Shown piece by piece: positions 1-12,417 of a stretch of 64,000 bases of DNA; within the stretch, counting starts at the first letter, position 1, and each line of letters opens with the position of its first letter. The notes below the pieces were generated by a model. That model had not been told where the DNA came from. It did no database searches and saw nothing but the letters and a program-made list of their open reading frames with translations. The DNA is from Atriophallophorus winterbourni (taxonomy: Eukaryota > Platyhelminthes > Trematoda > Plagiorchiida > Microphallidae), in NCBI GenBank assembly GCA_013407085.1, contig JACCGJ010004933.1, positions 1 to 64,000 on the forward strand, written 5' to 3'. The translations under genes were made by a program, and so were the position numbers.

Positions 1-303
1 ACTCAAGAACCCGTGGCCATGCTCTAAAGCTTCAAAAGCGAAGGACACTACGCCTACCACAGGAATTCACGCTCTCAACAAGAATTGTTAACTTGTGGAA
101 TGCGCTTCCGGAAGAGGTTATCTCAGCGAGCTCTGAAAACCAATTAAAGCAACTTTTGGATAAGGTATTGCCTGTAATCACGGCGAAGATGAACAACACT
201 GGAAGGATTTCTTAAACTGAGGTTCTCCTGGACAATGTTGCTGATATGAAGAGATGCGGCTTACAAGGATTTGACCCACTGTCGTCTATCAAGAAGAAGA
301 AGA
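1..303 (+). pseudogene. CR1-like LINE A, 3' terminus (left copy)
   Basis: The segment encodes the C-terminal end of a non-LTR reverse-transcriptase ORF (motif WNALPEEVI, then a stop near 213) followed by a 3' UTR and an AAG-repeat tail at about 290-309. The same terminus occurs on the minus strand at 15188-14885 and on the plus strand at 19322-19637. A simple-repeat 3' tail is typical of CR1-type LINEs. The element is cut by the window start, so its length here is unknown. The clade is inferred from general layout, not from a tree. Confidence 0.85.
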
Positions 304-1087
304 AGAAGAACTTGTTTACAAAATCTGTAGCATTCGGGGTCTTGCTACAAAAAGGAAAACAGGGTTTTATTAAACCTATGTTTAAGAGTGGGGACCCTAG
401 TAGTCCCGCTAATTACAGGCCGGTCACATCGACTTCTGTGATCTATAAATTTTAGAGAAGCTGATCAAATGGAAAACAGAGCACTTTCTTTTGGAGTGTG
501 TGCGTTGGTGTCCACAACAACATGGATTCACCAAAAATCGCTCATGCGTAAGTAATCTGCTCCTGGCAGGAAAACGTTGGTTGGTTGGCTTTGACTGATT
601 TTGGTCAAGCGGTCGATGTCATTTTTTATCGACTTCAGTGAGGCGTTAGCCCGCGTGCCCCACCGCCGATTGCTCGTCAAGCTGGAGGGTTTGGGTATTC
701 AAGGTTGTCCACTTGAGTGGATAGAGGCACTCATCTCAGGGCGGTCAAACCATGTTGAAGTGAATGAAGTTTTGTCTTCAGAGATGATAGCAGGCTCTGG
801 AGCGCCACAAATATCTGTCCTTGGCCCATTTTTATTTAAAATTTTCGTGAATGATATTCCGGACGCGATAGCGATCGATAGTCTTTTATTCGCGGATGAT
901 CTAAAACTGTGGTCCTCTGTCCGTTCCTGCGAGGGCCAAACCAACTGCAACAGAGTTTTGATGACTTAGTCATTTTGACACCGTCGCTGGTCACTGTTTA
1001 GCAATGGGACAAGACCGTGGTCATGCCCATAAACTCCAATGACCCTGGTGTGAATATATGCACCAAGTGCTATGCTCCGTCGCTAAA
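304..1087 (+). pseudogene. LINE B reverse-transcriptase fragment (left copy)
   Basis: This is a decayed RT-domain fragment, truncated at both ends. Visible motifs are the ANYRPV-type fingers segment near 410-425, a FIDFSEA motif near 625, and FADDL near 888-905 (the catalytic F/Y-A-D-D box). Frameshifts and stops break it. It starts directly after the LINE A tail and ends where the antisense gypsy RNase H segment begins. Its partner is 14102-14884 on the minus strand. Confidence 0.85.
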
Positions 1088-2673
1088 CCATTGCTGCAGT
1101 AGATTTTGCCATTGAAGATGTCGGATTGTAAATAAATTTCAGTGCTTCATGATCGGTTAATATAGTGAATTCATGACGAAATATATATTTGTGTAGGCGC
1201 TTGACAGCCCAGTAAACAGCAAGCGCTTCTCGATGAGTCTGAGCATAACTTTAGTGTGCTTTACTTAGTCGACATGAAAGACACATTAATGGATGGCTAT
1301 CTTGCTCTAAAACACCACCAATTCCATGAGGGGAAGCATTCGTGATTAAAACAGAACGCAAATGTGGTGTAAACGGCTTAAGTAGAGCACTGGATTGCAA
1401 TATGGATAAAATATCCCGAAGTGTCTTTTCAGAAGTTCGGAAGTCTACTTCAACGTTGCAGCATTCAGTAATGTAAACAATGAATTAGCAAATGTTGCAA
1501 AATTTGGGATGAATTTAGAACATTATTGTAGCATTCCCATTACCGATCTAAGTTCACTAAAAGACTTTGGCGATTTCATTTCCATCAGAGGTTTAAGACA
1601 ATTCTGGTATGGACGGAGTTCATTAGACGATACACAGTATCCGAGACAATCAATCTCATCAACAGAAATGATGCATTTATCCGGATTTAATTTGACGTTA
1701 TAATGTTTGAAACGAAAGAGTAGTGCTAATAAACGTTGATAGTGAACACGACTATCGGGTGCATGAATAATAATGTCGTCTTGATAGACTTCGACACCGG
1801 GGAGGCCATCAACAATATTGTTCATCGCATCTTTAAATACAGCTTGTGAAAAAGATAAGCCAAACGGAAGAAACTTATAACGATACAATCCGAAAGGCGT
1901 GTTAATGGTTGTGGCTTCACTTGATGCTTCATCAAGTGGTATCTGTAAGTAGGCATCCTTCAGATCGATTTTAGAGAAAACACACGAACCGTGTAAACGA
2001 GATAATATAGCTTCGGGTTCTTCAGTTGTACAACTTCGTTTCATTAATCGAGGGTTCGGTGTCACTCTGTAATCTCCACAAACACGGGATGTTTGTCCAA
2101 CTCATCGGAAGTGCAACTATTGGTTAGGCCCATTTGGAGGCTGCCACTGGAACAAGAATTCCACGTTCACACAAAGAATTATTCACCTTTCGAACAGGTT
2201 CCCTTAAACCATATGCAAACAGGCGATGTTTTAAAAATATAGGATCACCAGTTATTTCTACATGAACAGGTTTTATGTTCATGCCACCGGAATGCGATGC
2301 ACACTGACGAATTAAATCTTTTATTGCATGAGAGTCGAATTTCGTTAATGAACTTGTAGACATAAAGGAAAAGTCACTATTGAGTAACTTCAGCGATTTT
2401 GAGCCAAGGATAGGTGGACCAGATTTCGTGACAATGAATGAACACTCAACTGGTTTGGCAGTACCATATCTGACTGGAATAGAGCAAACTCCGGCAACAG
2501 GTACAGAATGTCCGGTAATGCCGTAAATCGAAATGTCAGATCGATGAATTTGAGCATCAGGGGCAAAATGTTTCAAGTCATTCAATGAAGTCAATTATTC
2601 CAAAACTTCCTGTATCAAGTATGAATTCTATGGAACCATAAATACTAAATAAACGTTTGCGAATATGAGACAC

Positions 2674-2770
2674 TGTGGATGGTAACACCGATAATGATAG
2701 TGAGCTGATTTGATTTTCAAAATTACGACATTTGTATCATTACTATGAACATAACGTCTTAGAAAATCGA
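2674..2770. repeat. Direct repeat bounding LINE C insert (left arm, outer copy)
   Basis: This 97-bp copy of gypsy sequence is repeated at 4850-4947. It carries one deletion and several substitutions relative to the right-arm copy. See 10241-10338 for the cleaner pair. Confidence 0.8.
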
Positions 2771-4849
2771 AAACCCGATTATCTTCTAGAATTAAGCTAC
2801 GTAAATTATCTAAGCCAAGTGATTGTACTTTCAGATTAAACAGTGACACTTCAATTATTCTGAATAAACTAAAAAATTAGAATCAGAGTTGTCACAACTT
2901 AGAAACGAACTAGCAATACGCAAATCCAACTATAGTTCTCTAAAACCGCACTTATCACTCATGAACTCTGATATTGGTATTGACCACGATATATTTATTC
3001 AAACAAATAAATTTATAGAAACCATGAGCACTGAAATATATATTGAAAATATATCAAAGAGAAGCTCGCTCAAAATGTTATCATCTTTAATGTTGCAGAT
3101 AATTACCCTTTAAACGATTTACAAAAATGTATATTCTCGACATATGGCATCTCCATTGAATGTTTCACTGTAGTTCGACTTCGTAAAAACACAATTAAAC
3201 AACGGACTCCTATTTTATTAAAATTCTCATATAAGAGTTTAGCATTGTATTCACTTGATAATAAAAACCTCTTGAAAAGTAATACTAGGTTCTCGGGTGT
3301 GGTCTTAAAACCGGACTTAACACCCATGCAACGAAAATTTAACTATAAAAAACGCAAATGTATCAGCTCCATTATTAGTAACAATACCTCAGATACCAAT
3401 GAACAAATGCAATGCGAATCTGTAATTGAAATTAACTCTAATAGTTCCCAAAGTTCGACACCCGCACCTGATAATCATGGTGTGAGTGTAACCCGACATC
3501 TGCATCTACGCCAGCCGCGTTTTCCTAAATTAAGACAAACACGAGCCCTTCTACCAAACCCTCCTACTTTCAGAGGGGCAGTAATCAGACCACCTCACAG
3601 ACAACGTATGAAGACAACTAATTATATAAGAGGTTTACCCAGTCTCAACAACCGTATTGACACATCTCGATTCTTAATGAATAACTCCCTACCGTATAAG
3701 CAACACTATCACCATTCATCAGCTCCTCCTACAACTTTTTGTAATATTCAACCTTCTTATAATTCATCTACTATTACAAAATATACCTCCTATTATAATA
3801 ATTATATTCCCCAAACTTTATTTTATAATACATATGTTTCTCACTCCAATTATGAACCATTCTTTAACCCTAATACCACTTTCTTCAAAAATACATAAAT
3901 TGAATTTTAAGCATAGTAATGCACCCCCCTAAATCCTCTAACTTCCGAACTTTGTATTGTTCGTTTTCTGGTCATAAATCCTAGATCAATTATACCTAAA
4001 ATCCATATACAAAAATCTTACCTATCTTCTGAGCCTGTAGATATTATTCCTATAACTGAATCCTGGACTCGTGGTGATCACTCCGACTCTAAAATCATGA
4101 CTAACTACCAGGTATTTAGAAGAAACCGCACTCTGAAACGAGACGTAGTTGCCTTATTTATGTGCATTCAAGATTTTAAGCCAATAGCATAACATCTTCG
4201 AATTTAACAGAACTTAAAGTTTCACTATGGATAGAACTACCTGTACTAGATCTTTTAATAGGCTGCATCTACTATCCACCAGGCTCAACTTCATCTAATC
4301 TGAATACATTAACTCAAGCTTTAATCCAAACGTCTTTACATCATGCACGCCATAAACTTATAGCCGGTGATTTTAACATGCCTAATTTAAACTGGAACGA
4401 ACGAAGTAAAGTTAGCTATCATACAAATTTTATGAAAACGCTTGACTTACTAGGTTACAAACATTTTATTGGTACACCAACTAGAAATGGCAACATTCTT
4501 GACTTAGTCTTTACTCTAAATATTGATCCAAACAACTAACTAATATTGCCTTTCCCCTTTAATGGGGACCATAAAATGTTATCCTTCCATCTATCATGCA
4601 CTTGCAAAGCTACTAATAAGGTCAAGACTCTTCACCGTATCATCGATTGGAACTTACTTTTAACACTTATAAGAATCGAAGATTGGTCTCAATTCTTTTT
4701 TCACATGATTTTCCAACTATATCCTCGACATTCCATTCAAAAATTATAGGTTTAATCGACGAAGCTAGCAGTCCTATAGAACGCATAAAACAAACTAGGC
4801 TCGAGAAAATGGAAAATAAAATAAAAGAATGGTCTACAGTTGCAATTAA
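2771..4849 (+). pseudogene. LINE C 5' half inserted in gypsy (left copy)
   Basis: This insert lies in opposite orientation to its gypsy host. It contains a 217-residue ORF1-like frame (3245-3898; Pro-, Asn- and Tyr-rich, function unknown) and then an endonuclease-like region at about 4050-4540 with TESWTRGDHSD and AGDFNMPNLNW motifs and stops. No RT follows: the insert ends soon after the endonuclease. It is flanked by near-identical gypsy segments of about 98 bp at 2674-2770 and 4850-4947. It is the exact mirror of 10339-12417. Confidence 0.8.
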
Positions 4850-4947
4850 TGTGGATGGTAACACCGATAATGATAGTGAGCCGATTCGATTTTCAATACT
4901 AACGACATTTGTATCATTACTATGCACATAACGTCTTAGAATTTCGA
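4850..4947. repeat. Direct repeat bounding LINE C insert (left arm, inner copy)
   Basis: This 98-bp segment adjoins the end of LINE C and is identical to the mirror segment 10241-10338. It repeats the gypsy gag-end sequence on the other side of the insert. Confidence 0.82.
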
Positions 4948-5925
4948 CAACCTGACCAATTATGTCCAATTTTACCACATTTATAACATTTAGCATAACG
5001 AAATGGACAAGTAAATTGAGAATGTAACTTGCCCCAAGATGCACATTTGCCAAACTTCTGATTGTCAAAATTGGACTTTCTTCTGCCTTATTTGCTTATT
5101 CTGTCTGGATTTAGATCAAAATCACTTTGCGCTGTGGTCAGTTGCTCGAATGACGTTTATATTTGGAGGTTTCGAACAAAACAGATTGAGTTCCAGCATT
5201 ATTTTGACGATTAATTTCTTTTGCAACATCTTCGTAATGTTCACATATTCTCCTGACATTTTCAAAAGTTGGATTATTCACATCAATAACAGACGATATA
5301 AATCAGGTTCATTGACGCCAGCAATTAAACGATCTCTTAGATAATCGTATAGTTTATCTTCAAAAGCACAACGTGAACCTTGTTTTTGCAATTCCACGAA
5401 TAAATTGACGAATAGATTGATTTTGGTGTCGTTGTATTGAAGCGAGCACGTTCAGCAATTTCGAAATGTTTCGGGGTGACATGAACTAATAAAATTGATT
5501 TCAATTCATTGAACGTATTCTTGGCAGGTAGGATAGGGAATGATAAATTTTTCAACAGAGCATAAGCATTTTCTCCTGCTGAAGTAAGAAAATTCGCAGT
5601 GATAATTCAATCCGGCATTCACCCTTGGTGAGGCACCAAAGTTCAAAACGTTCCAGATAAACATCTAATTCTTTGGGGGTTCCATGAATATTAGGAGATC
5701 CGAAATTTTGATGAAGCGACATAGCTGATCGCGACGTTGATTGTAATGAATTGAATTGTATTGAGTTGAGTGAAATAACCAACCCAAGAATTTAAGTAAG
5801 AATAAACCACGTTCACTCGAATTACACTGTATGTATTATTAAACGTAACTTTAACAACGAGGATTTGAATAACAGCATTATTGATTATTATTGATTGTTA
5901 TTCAAACAATCATCACAGAGGTCTC

Positions 5926-6348
5926 ACTGGTATGACCAGTTTAGGATTCGCTCAATGTCGTGCATCAAGGTATCTACATCCATTGAACCAATAAACTTCA
6001 CATCATCCGCGAAAATAAAGCATGGACACCTTAAGGCAGACGACAAGTCATCAATGAAAATTAGTAATAAAATAGGACCGAGTACCGAACCTTGATGGAC
6101 CCCAGTGATCACGTCGGTTTGGCTAGACATTGTGGATTCAACCCGAAATCTAAATGTCCTTCTGGTAGGGAATGCTTTTATCCAATGAAAGCGATTACTT
6201 TGTATGCCTTTTGTTGTAAGCTTGATCTCATGTAGGCGGTGACTCATGGAATCAAAAGCCCTGCTAAAATCTATGTAGATGTCTTCGACTAGCTTTCCTT
6301 CGTCCAGCATTTTGGTTGTAGAATCGAGGAAACTCAGGACTTTAGTCA
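5926..6348 (-). pseudogene. LINE D reverse-transcriptase fragment (left copy)
   Basis: An open 128-residue frame (6310-5924) shows RT motifs: IDFSRAFDSM, GVHQGSVLGP and FADDVKFIGS. The catalytic FADD is intact. It ends abruptly at the gypsy leader sequence on one side and at the palindrome spacer on the other. The mirror copy at 8840-9263 has the same motifs but two extra in-frame stops. Confidence 0.85.
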
Positions 6349-8265
6349 GTCACATGATTGTTGTTGAACATTCGGTGACGTTCATTTAATTTATGTTTTA
6401 GTTATTATTGTACATCTATGATGCCTTAACGTTTAGAAAGTTTAGTGCATGGTTTGGATAGGTCCCTAAAAGATAGTCACAATGGTGCGGACGCTTTTGA
6501 ATCTCAATCTCTCAGTAGACATGTACTCGACTGTAACTGTGCACCTTCTAAACGGCACTTGAATTGAAGCAAGATTTAGCGATTGCTAATGCTACAATCT
6601 TGAAATTAACTTATGGCACCTGTCATAAACGAACATCAGGTCTCCCTTGTCTTGTGGACCACTCAGTTTTAGATGAGTTATTTGAAGAAGCCCGACGATT
6701 GATTGGCCAGTCAGAAGGCTTCGCGATTCTTTTTTCGTCAACGCATAAATGTCAGGTTGCCCTCACTCTATTCGAGTGACAGGCGGTTGTGAATGAAAGT
6801 GACACTTTGCAGTATATTGTGCATATTTTACCGGCTGCGTTCCAGCAACAATGGGCTGATCTGAAGAGCGCTATATACTGTGAGTGATTAGAAGTTACGT
6901 TTCAGCAACTCACACACTTTGTGTCACGTCGAGCTCGTATTGATTGGAGTCGATTTGGTCAGTTGTGCAAATGTTCCCTAAAAGATTCCATAGTAAGGCC
7001 TGTTAGCCTCGTTAATTGTCAAGAAATGGTTTCTGTTGGTGTAAAATTGAAGGATGTTCAAGTTTGTGTTGTCGGTTGTGCTCAGGAAGCGGAGTTACCT
7101 GACAGTAAATCAGCTCAGTCGGATTCTGTGATTGAATTTTCTGACTCTAATTCAGATACGATGGAGAGCAAGCCTGGCTCACCAGACACCTATTCACCCC
7201 AAATGAATAATTAAGCCTGGTACACATGACACTGAATCAGCCGAAATGGGGGCGACATATGGTAGCCATGACAATCCATATGATTGAAGTAAAGTGTTCC
7301 GTTGTGTACCTGAGGAGCCATTCGTGTTTCGAACTCATGATACACTAATAATATTTTGCAAATTTGATTTGTTTAATTGGCGCGAGATGTCGCTGTTTGA
7401 GGATGAAATACACAAGGCTCGCTCGGGTTGGATAGCATACATAAGCTTCTTGTAGGAAAGAGTGGCAGAACCGGAGGACGTGGTGGGTCTTAGTCTAGCA
7501 AACTTTTTCCCTATAAAAAGCCACATGTGTCCAGTGATGGTGATGCGACGTGGCGTGTGTGACTCGCCACTGATTAAAGTCACTTGTTTTATTCTATTGT
7601 GCTTTTTTGCTTTATGGATTGCAGGTTGCTTACACATTAACTAAGTCGATTACACATTTAGACTCCATGGAAGAATTTCATGGGAGGTGTAAGAGACATG
7701 TTAAGTGTCATGTAGCTTTGAAATTCTTCTTTTTCCTGTCTACTTTCGACTTTTATACAATACCGATTTTTGTGACTTGAATTTGGGTTTTGTTTGTTTT
7801 CTCTTCAGAATTTGGAACTCAAACTTTGCTTTTTATAATTGTCTTATTGAAAATCTTCTGTTCCCATATTTTGTGAAGCTTTTGTTTCAATTCATTGTTA
7901 ATGCCATTGTCGGTCATTGTTGTTGAATTTAGTTGCCATTTTGGGCACTTGTAATTGGCTTGTATTTTGACACCACTTTTGGGTGTCTTGTCTTTGATAG
8001 ACATTTTGGACGCCAATTTTGGTAACTCCTTTCATTCAATTTATATCTCAGGTCGTCATTGAACTTGTTTGCATTTGATATAATTGATTCTGGAGTAATT
8101 TGGCTCCACTGTTTGTTGTACGTTCCTATACAGTTGAGGTTTGTTTAATTATTATGTTGTAATTGTTGCTAATTACAGTACCGTATAACATCTGAATTGT
8201 TGTTTTGAATTTTTCGAACTAAGAAACGGGTGGAATACGCGTTACTTACGTCACGGAGGTTACAT
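6349..8265. other. Palindrome spacer, mostly decayed sequence
   Basis: This stretch is not duplicated in the arms. A broken plus-strand coding remnant spans about 6560-7214: one piece encodes a short helical segment with CHKRTSG and CLVDHSV, and another ends in a Ser/Asp-rich tail. It looks like retroelement ORF1/gag debris but I cannot assign it. From 7215 to 8265 I see AT-rich sequence with no supported gene. Confidence 0.45.
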
Positions 8266-8455
8266 CTACCCTTAAGAAATCCATGTTGAGTTACACTCAG
8301 TACAGATGCTGGCAGATTTTGTCTCACAATAGTTTTTCCAGTAATTTCGAGATGATGCTAGTCAGGCTGACAGGTCTATCGTTCCCAATAGTTGACCATC
8401 AATCATTCTTGTGTATTGGCACGATAATGATTTCTTTCCACTAACTGGAAACCAC
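8266..8455 (-). pseudogene. Small inverted copy of LINE D fingers region
   Basis: About 190 bp that is the reverse complement of 8629-8831, with a deletion of roughly 15 bp and scattered mismatches. It encodes the RT fingers region of LINE D on the minus strand. Together with its partner it forms a second, smaller inverted repeat just inside the right arm. Confidence 0.82.
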
Positions 8456-9263
8456 TGGTGACACCTGGTGATGAGATGTCCTTCAATGAGGCTGAGGTGT
8501 ATGACGCACTTATCCATGTTGGCGTCACCAAAACTGAGGGACCGGATGGTATACACTAAATTAAAAATCTTGCCTCACTGCTTAACGAACCGTTTTGCAA
8601 GCTCTTTAACTCATGCCTGCAGCTGGGAGTGGTTTCCATTAAGTGGAAAGAAGTCATTATAGTGCCAATACACAAAGGTGATCGCCTGTCAACTATTTGG
8701 TACTATAGACCTGTCAGCCTGACTAGCATCATCTTAAAAGTACTGGAAAAACTATTGTGAGACAAAATCTACCAGCATCTTTGTCAGCATTCTCTACGGA
8801 GTATAACTCAACATGAATTTCTTGAGGGTAGATCCTGTTTGACTAAACTCCTGAGTTTCCTTGATTTTACAACCAAAATGCTGGACGAAGGAAAGCTAGT
8901 CGAAGACATCTACTTAGATTTTAGCAGGGCTTTTGATTCCATGAGTCACCGCCTACTAGAGATCAAGCTAGCAACAAAACGCATACAAAGTAATCGCTTT
9001 CATTAAATAAAAGCATTCTTTACCGGAAGGACATTTTGATTTCGGGTTGAATTTACAATGTCCAGCCAAACCGACGTGATCACTGGGGTCCATTAAGGTT
9101 CGGTACTCGGTCCTATTTTATTACTAATTTTCATTGATGACTTGTCGTCTGCCTTGAAGTGTCCATGCTTTATTTTCGCGGATGATGTGAAGTTTATTGG
9201 ATCAATGGATGTAGATACCTTGATGCACGACATTGAGCGAATCCTAAACTGGTCATACCAGTG
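8456..9263 (+). pseudogene. LINE D reverse-transcriptase fragment (right copy)
   Basis: The plus-strand translation runs from a GPDGIH motif near 8538 through IVPIHKG (about 8657), RPVSLTS (about 8710), DFSRAFDSM (about 8920) to FADDVKFIGS (about 9172-9200), then stops after NWSYQ at 9263. In-frame stops (for example after GIH, in FH-IKAF and in GVH-GSV) show it is dead. It joins gypsy leader sequence at about 9264. It resembles CR1/Jockey-group RTs. Confidence 0.87.
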
Positions 9264-9465
9264 AGACCTCTGTGATGATTGTTTGAATAACAATCAATAA
9301 TAATCAATAATGCTGTTATTCAAATCCTCGTTGTTAAAGTTACGTTTAATAATACATACAGTGTAATTCGAGTGAACGTGGTTTATTCTTACTTAAATTC
9401 TTGGGTTGGTTATTTCACTCAACTCAATACAATTCAATTCATTACAATCAACGTCGCGATCAGCT
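9264..9465 (+). other. Gypsy 5' leader or partial LTR
   Basis: AT-rich non-coding sequence between the LINE D fragment and the gag start. No second copy is present in the same orientation, so LTR limits and the primer-binding site cannot be fixed. Confidence 0.4.
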
Positions 9466-10241
9466 ATGTCGCTTCATCAAAATTTCGGATCTCCTAATAT
9501 TCATGGAACCCCCAAAGAATTAGATGTTTATCTGGAACGTTTTGAACTTTGGTGCCTCACCAAGGGTGAATGCCGGATTGAATTATCACTGCGAATTTTC
9601 TTACTTCAGCAGGAGAAAATGCTTATGCTCTGTTGAAAAATTTATCATTCCCTATCCTACCTGCCAAGAATACGTTCAATGAATTGAAATCAATTTTATT
9701 AGTTCATGTCACCCCGAAACATTTCGAAATTGCTGAACGTGCTCGCTTCAATACAACGACACCAAAATCAATCTATTCGTCAATTTATTCGTGGAATTGC
9801 AAAAACAAGGTTCACGTTGTGCTTTTGAAGATAAACTATACGATTATCTAAGAGATCGTTTAATTGCTGGCGTCAATGAACCTGATTTATATCGTCTGTT
9901 ATTGATGTGAATAATCCAACTTTTGAAAATGTCAGGAGAATATGTGAACATTACGAAGATGTTGCAAAAGAAATTAATCGTCAAAATAATGCTGGAACTC
10001 AATCTGTTTTGTTCGAAACCTCCAAATATAAACGTCATTCGAGCAACTGACCACAGCGCAAAGTGATTTTGATCTAAATCCAGACAGAATAAGCAAATAA
10101 GGCAGAAGAAAGTCCAATTTTGACAATCAGAAGTTTGGCAAATGTGCATCTTGGGGCAAGTTACATTCTCAATTTACTTGTCCATTTCGTTATGCTAAAT
10201 GTTATAAATGTGGTAAAATTGGACATAATTGGTCAGGTTGT
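9466..10241 (+). pseudogene. Gypsy gag remnant with CCHC zinc knuckle
   Basis: The ATG at 9466 begins MSLHQNFGSP. The frame shifts near 9570 and again further on, so the capsid region is spread over several frames (a second piece is 9633-9851). Near the end, in another frame, a C-x2-C-x4-H-x4-C knuckle is readable (CYKCGKIGHNWSGC, about 10199-10240), the nucleic-acid-binding motif of nucleocapsid. The left copy is its mirror. Confidence 0.8.
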
Positions 10242-10338
10242 CGAAATTCTAAGACGTTATGTGCATAGTAATGATACAAATGTCGTTAGTATTGAAAATC
10301 GAATCGGCTCACTATCATTATCGGTGTTACCATCCACA
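10241..10338. repeat. 98-bp direct repeat, 3' side of LINE C insert
   Basis: Starts TCGAAATTCTAAG and ends CATCCACA. It recurs at 12418-12515 with three substitutions. The two copies bracket LINE C exactly, so they read as a very long target-site duplication of gypsy sequence. Confidence 0.88.
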
Positions 10339-12417
10339 TTAATTGCAACTGTAGACCATTCTTTTATTTTATTTTCCATTTTCTCGAGCCTAGTTTGTTT
10401 TATGCGTTCTATAGGACTGCTAGCTTCGTCGATTAAACCTATAATTTTTGAATGGAATGTCGAGGATATAGTTGGAAAATCATGTGAAAAAAGAATTGAG
10501 ACCAATCTTCGATTCTTATAAGTGTTAAAAGTAAGTTCCAATCGATGATACGGTGAAGAGTCTTGACCTTATTAGTAGCTTTGCAAGTGCATGATAGATG
10601 GAAGGATAACATTTTATGGTCCCCATTAAAGGGGAAAGGCAATATTAGTTAGTTGTTTGGATCAATATTTAGAGTAAAGACTAAGTCAAGAATGTTGCCA
10701 TTTCTAGTTGGTGTACCAATAAAATGTTTGTAACCTAGTAAGTCAAGCGTTTTCATAAAATTTGTATGATAGCTAACTTTACTTCGTTCGTTCCAGTTTA
10801 AATTAGGCATGTTAAAATCACCGGCTATAAGTTTATGGCGTGCATGATGTAAAGACGTTTGGATTAAAGCTTGAGTTAATGTATTCAGATTAGATGAAGT
10901 TGAGCCTGGTGGATAGTAGATGCAGCCTATTAAAAGATCTAGTACAGGTAGTTCTATCCATAGTGAAACTTTAAGTTCTGTTAAATTCGAAGATGTTATG
11001 CTATTGGCTTAAAATCTTGAATGCACATAAATAAGGCAACTACGTCTCGTTTCAGAGTGCGGTTTCTTCTAAATACCTGGTAGTTAGTCATGATTTTAGA
11101 GTCGGAGTGATCACCACGAGTCCAGGATTCAGTTATAGGAATAATATCTACAGGCTCAGAAGATAGGTAAGATTTTTGTATATGGATTTTAGGTATAATT
11201 GATCTAGGATTTATGACCAGAAAACGAACAATACAAAGTTCGGAAGTTAGAGGATTTAGGGGGGTGCATTACTATGCTTAAAATTCAATTTATGTATTTT
11301 TGAAGAAAGTGGTATTAGGGTTAAAGAATGGTTCATAATTGGAGTGAGAAACATATGTATTATAAAATAAAGTTTGGGGAATATAATTATTATAATAGGA
11401 GGTATATTTTGTAATAGTAGATGAATTATAAGAAGGTTGAATATTACAAAAAGTTGTAGGAGGAGCTGATGAATGGTGATAGTGTTGCTTATACGGTAGG
11501 GAGTTATTCATTAAGAATCGAGATGTGTCAATACGGTTGTTGAGACTGGGTAAACCTCTTATATAATTAGTTGTCTTCATACGTTGTCTGTGAGGTGGTC
11601 TGATTACTGCCCCTCTGAAAGTAGGAGGGTTTGGTAGAAGGGCTCGTGTTTGTCTTAATTTAGGAAAACGCGGCTGGCGTAGATGCAGATGTCGGGTTAC
11701 ACTCACACCATGATTATCAGGTGCGGGTGTCGAACTTTGGGAACTATTAGAGTTAATTTCAATTACAGATTCGCATTGCATTTGTTCATTGGTATCTGAG
11801 GTATTGTTACTAATAATGGAGCTGATACATTTGCGTTTTTTATAGTTAAATTTTCGTTGCATGGGTGTTAAGTCCGGTTTTAAGACCACACCCGAGAACC
11901 TAGTATTACTTTTCAAGAGGTTTTTATTATCAAGTGAATACAATGCTAAACTCTTATATGAGAATTTTAATAAAATAGGAGTCCGTTGTTTAATTGTGTT
12001 TTTACGAAGTCGAACTACAGTGAAACATTCAATGGAGATGCCATATGTCGAGAATATACATTTTTGTAAATCGTTTAAAGGGTAATTATCTGCAACATTA
12101 AAGATGATAACATTTTGAGCGAGCTTCTCTTTGATATATTTTCAATATATATTTCAGTGCTCATGGTTTCTATAAATTTATTTGTTTGAATAAATATATC
12201 GTGGTCAATACCAATATCAGAGTTCATGAGTGATAAGTGCGGTTTTAGAGAACTATAGTTGGATTTGCGTATTGCTAGTTCGTTTCTAAGTTGTGACAAC
12301 TCTGATTCTAATTTTTTAGTTTATTCAGAATAATTGAAGTGTCACTGTTTAATCTGAAAGTACAATCACTTGGCTTAGATAATTTACGTAGCTTAATTCT
12401 AGAAGATAATCGTGTTT
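10339..12417 (-). pseudogene. LINE C 5' half inserted in gypsy (right copy)
   Basis: In minus-strand order: a 5' region, a 217-residue ORF1-like frame (11943-11290), then an APE-type endonuclease region (about 11140-10650) with TESW and AGDFNMPN motifs and several stops, ending at 10339. There is no RT, 3' UTR or tail. Most LINE copies are 5'-truncated; this one keeps the 5' half and lacks the 3' half. The mirror copy is 2771-4849. Confidence 0.82.

Larger units (their letters stand above)
1088..5925 (-). pseudogene. Ty3/gypsy retrotransposon remnant (left copy)
   Basis: This is the antisense mirror of the gypsy element at 9264-14101. RT is readable at 2065-1523 (motifs KIDLKDAYLQIPL, FLPFGL and YQDDI). 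The protease/linker region is at 2594-2124 and gag is near 5782-5000. LINE C (2771-4849) interrupts it between gag and protease. Compared with the right copy the RT and protease regions carry several substitutions, and the protease frame is interrupted near 2595. The element is cut off in RNase H, so no 3' LTR is present. Confidence 0.9.
1..6348. repeat. Left arm of a giant inverted duplication
   Basis: This arm is the reverse complement of 8840-15188. Mirror coordinates sum to about 15188 across the whole arm, so indels are few and nearly balanced. Three segments look different on direct comparison. The outer part (1 to about 2778) and the inner part (about 5985-6348) differ from the partner by several percent, whereas about 2779-5984 showed no difference in the stretches I compared. 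The arm carries LINE A 3' end, LINE B, gypsy with inserted LINE C, and LINE D. It reaches the window edge, so its outer limit is unknown. Confidence 0.93.

Noticed and set aside
246..455. Lys-rich ORF of 69 codons
   Set aside because: Caused by translation of the LINE A AAG tail running into LINE B; not a gene.
699..950. Minus-strand ORF over LINE B
   Set aside because: Antisense shadow of the RT fragment.
9264..9465. Complete LTR with primer-binding site
   Set aside because: No second same-orientation copy and no clear tRNA-complementary site, so only a leader or partial LTR is claimed.
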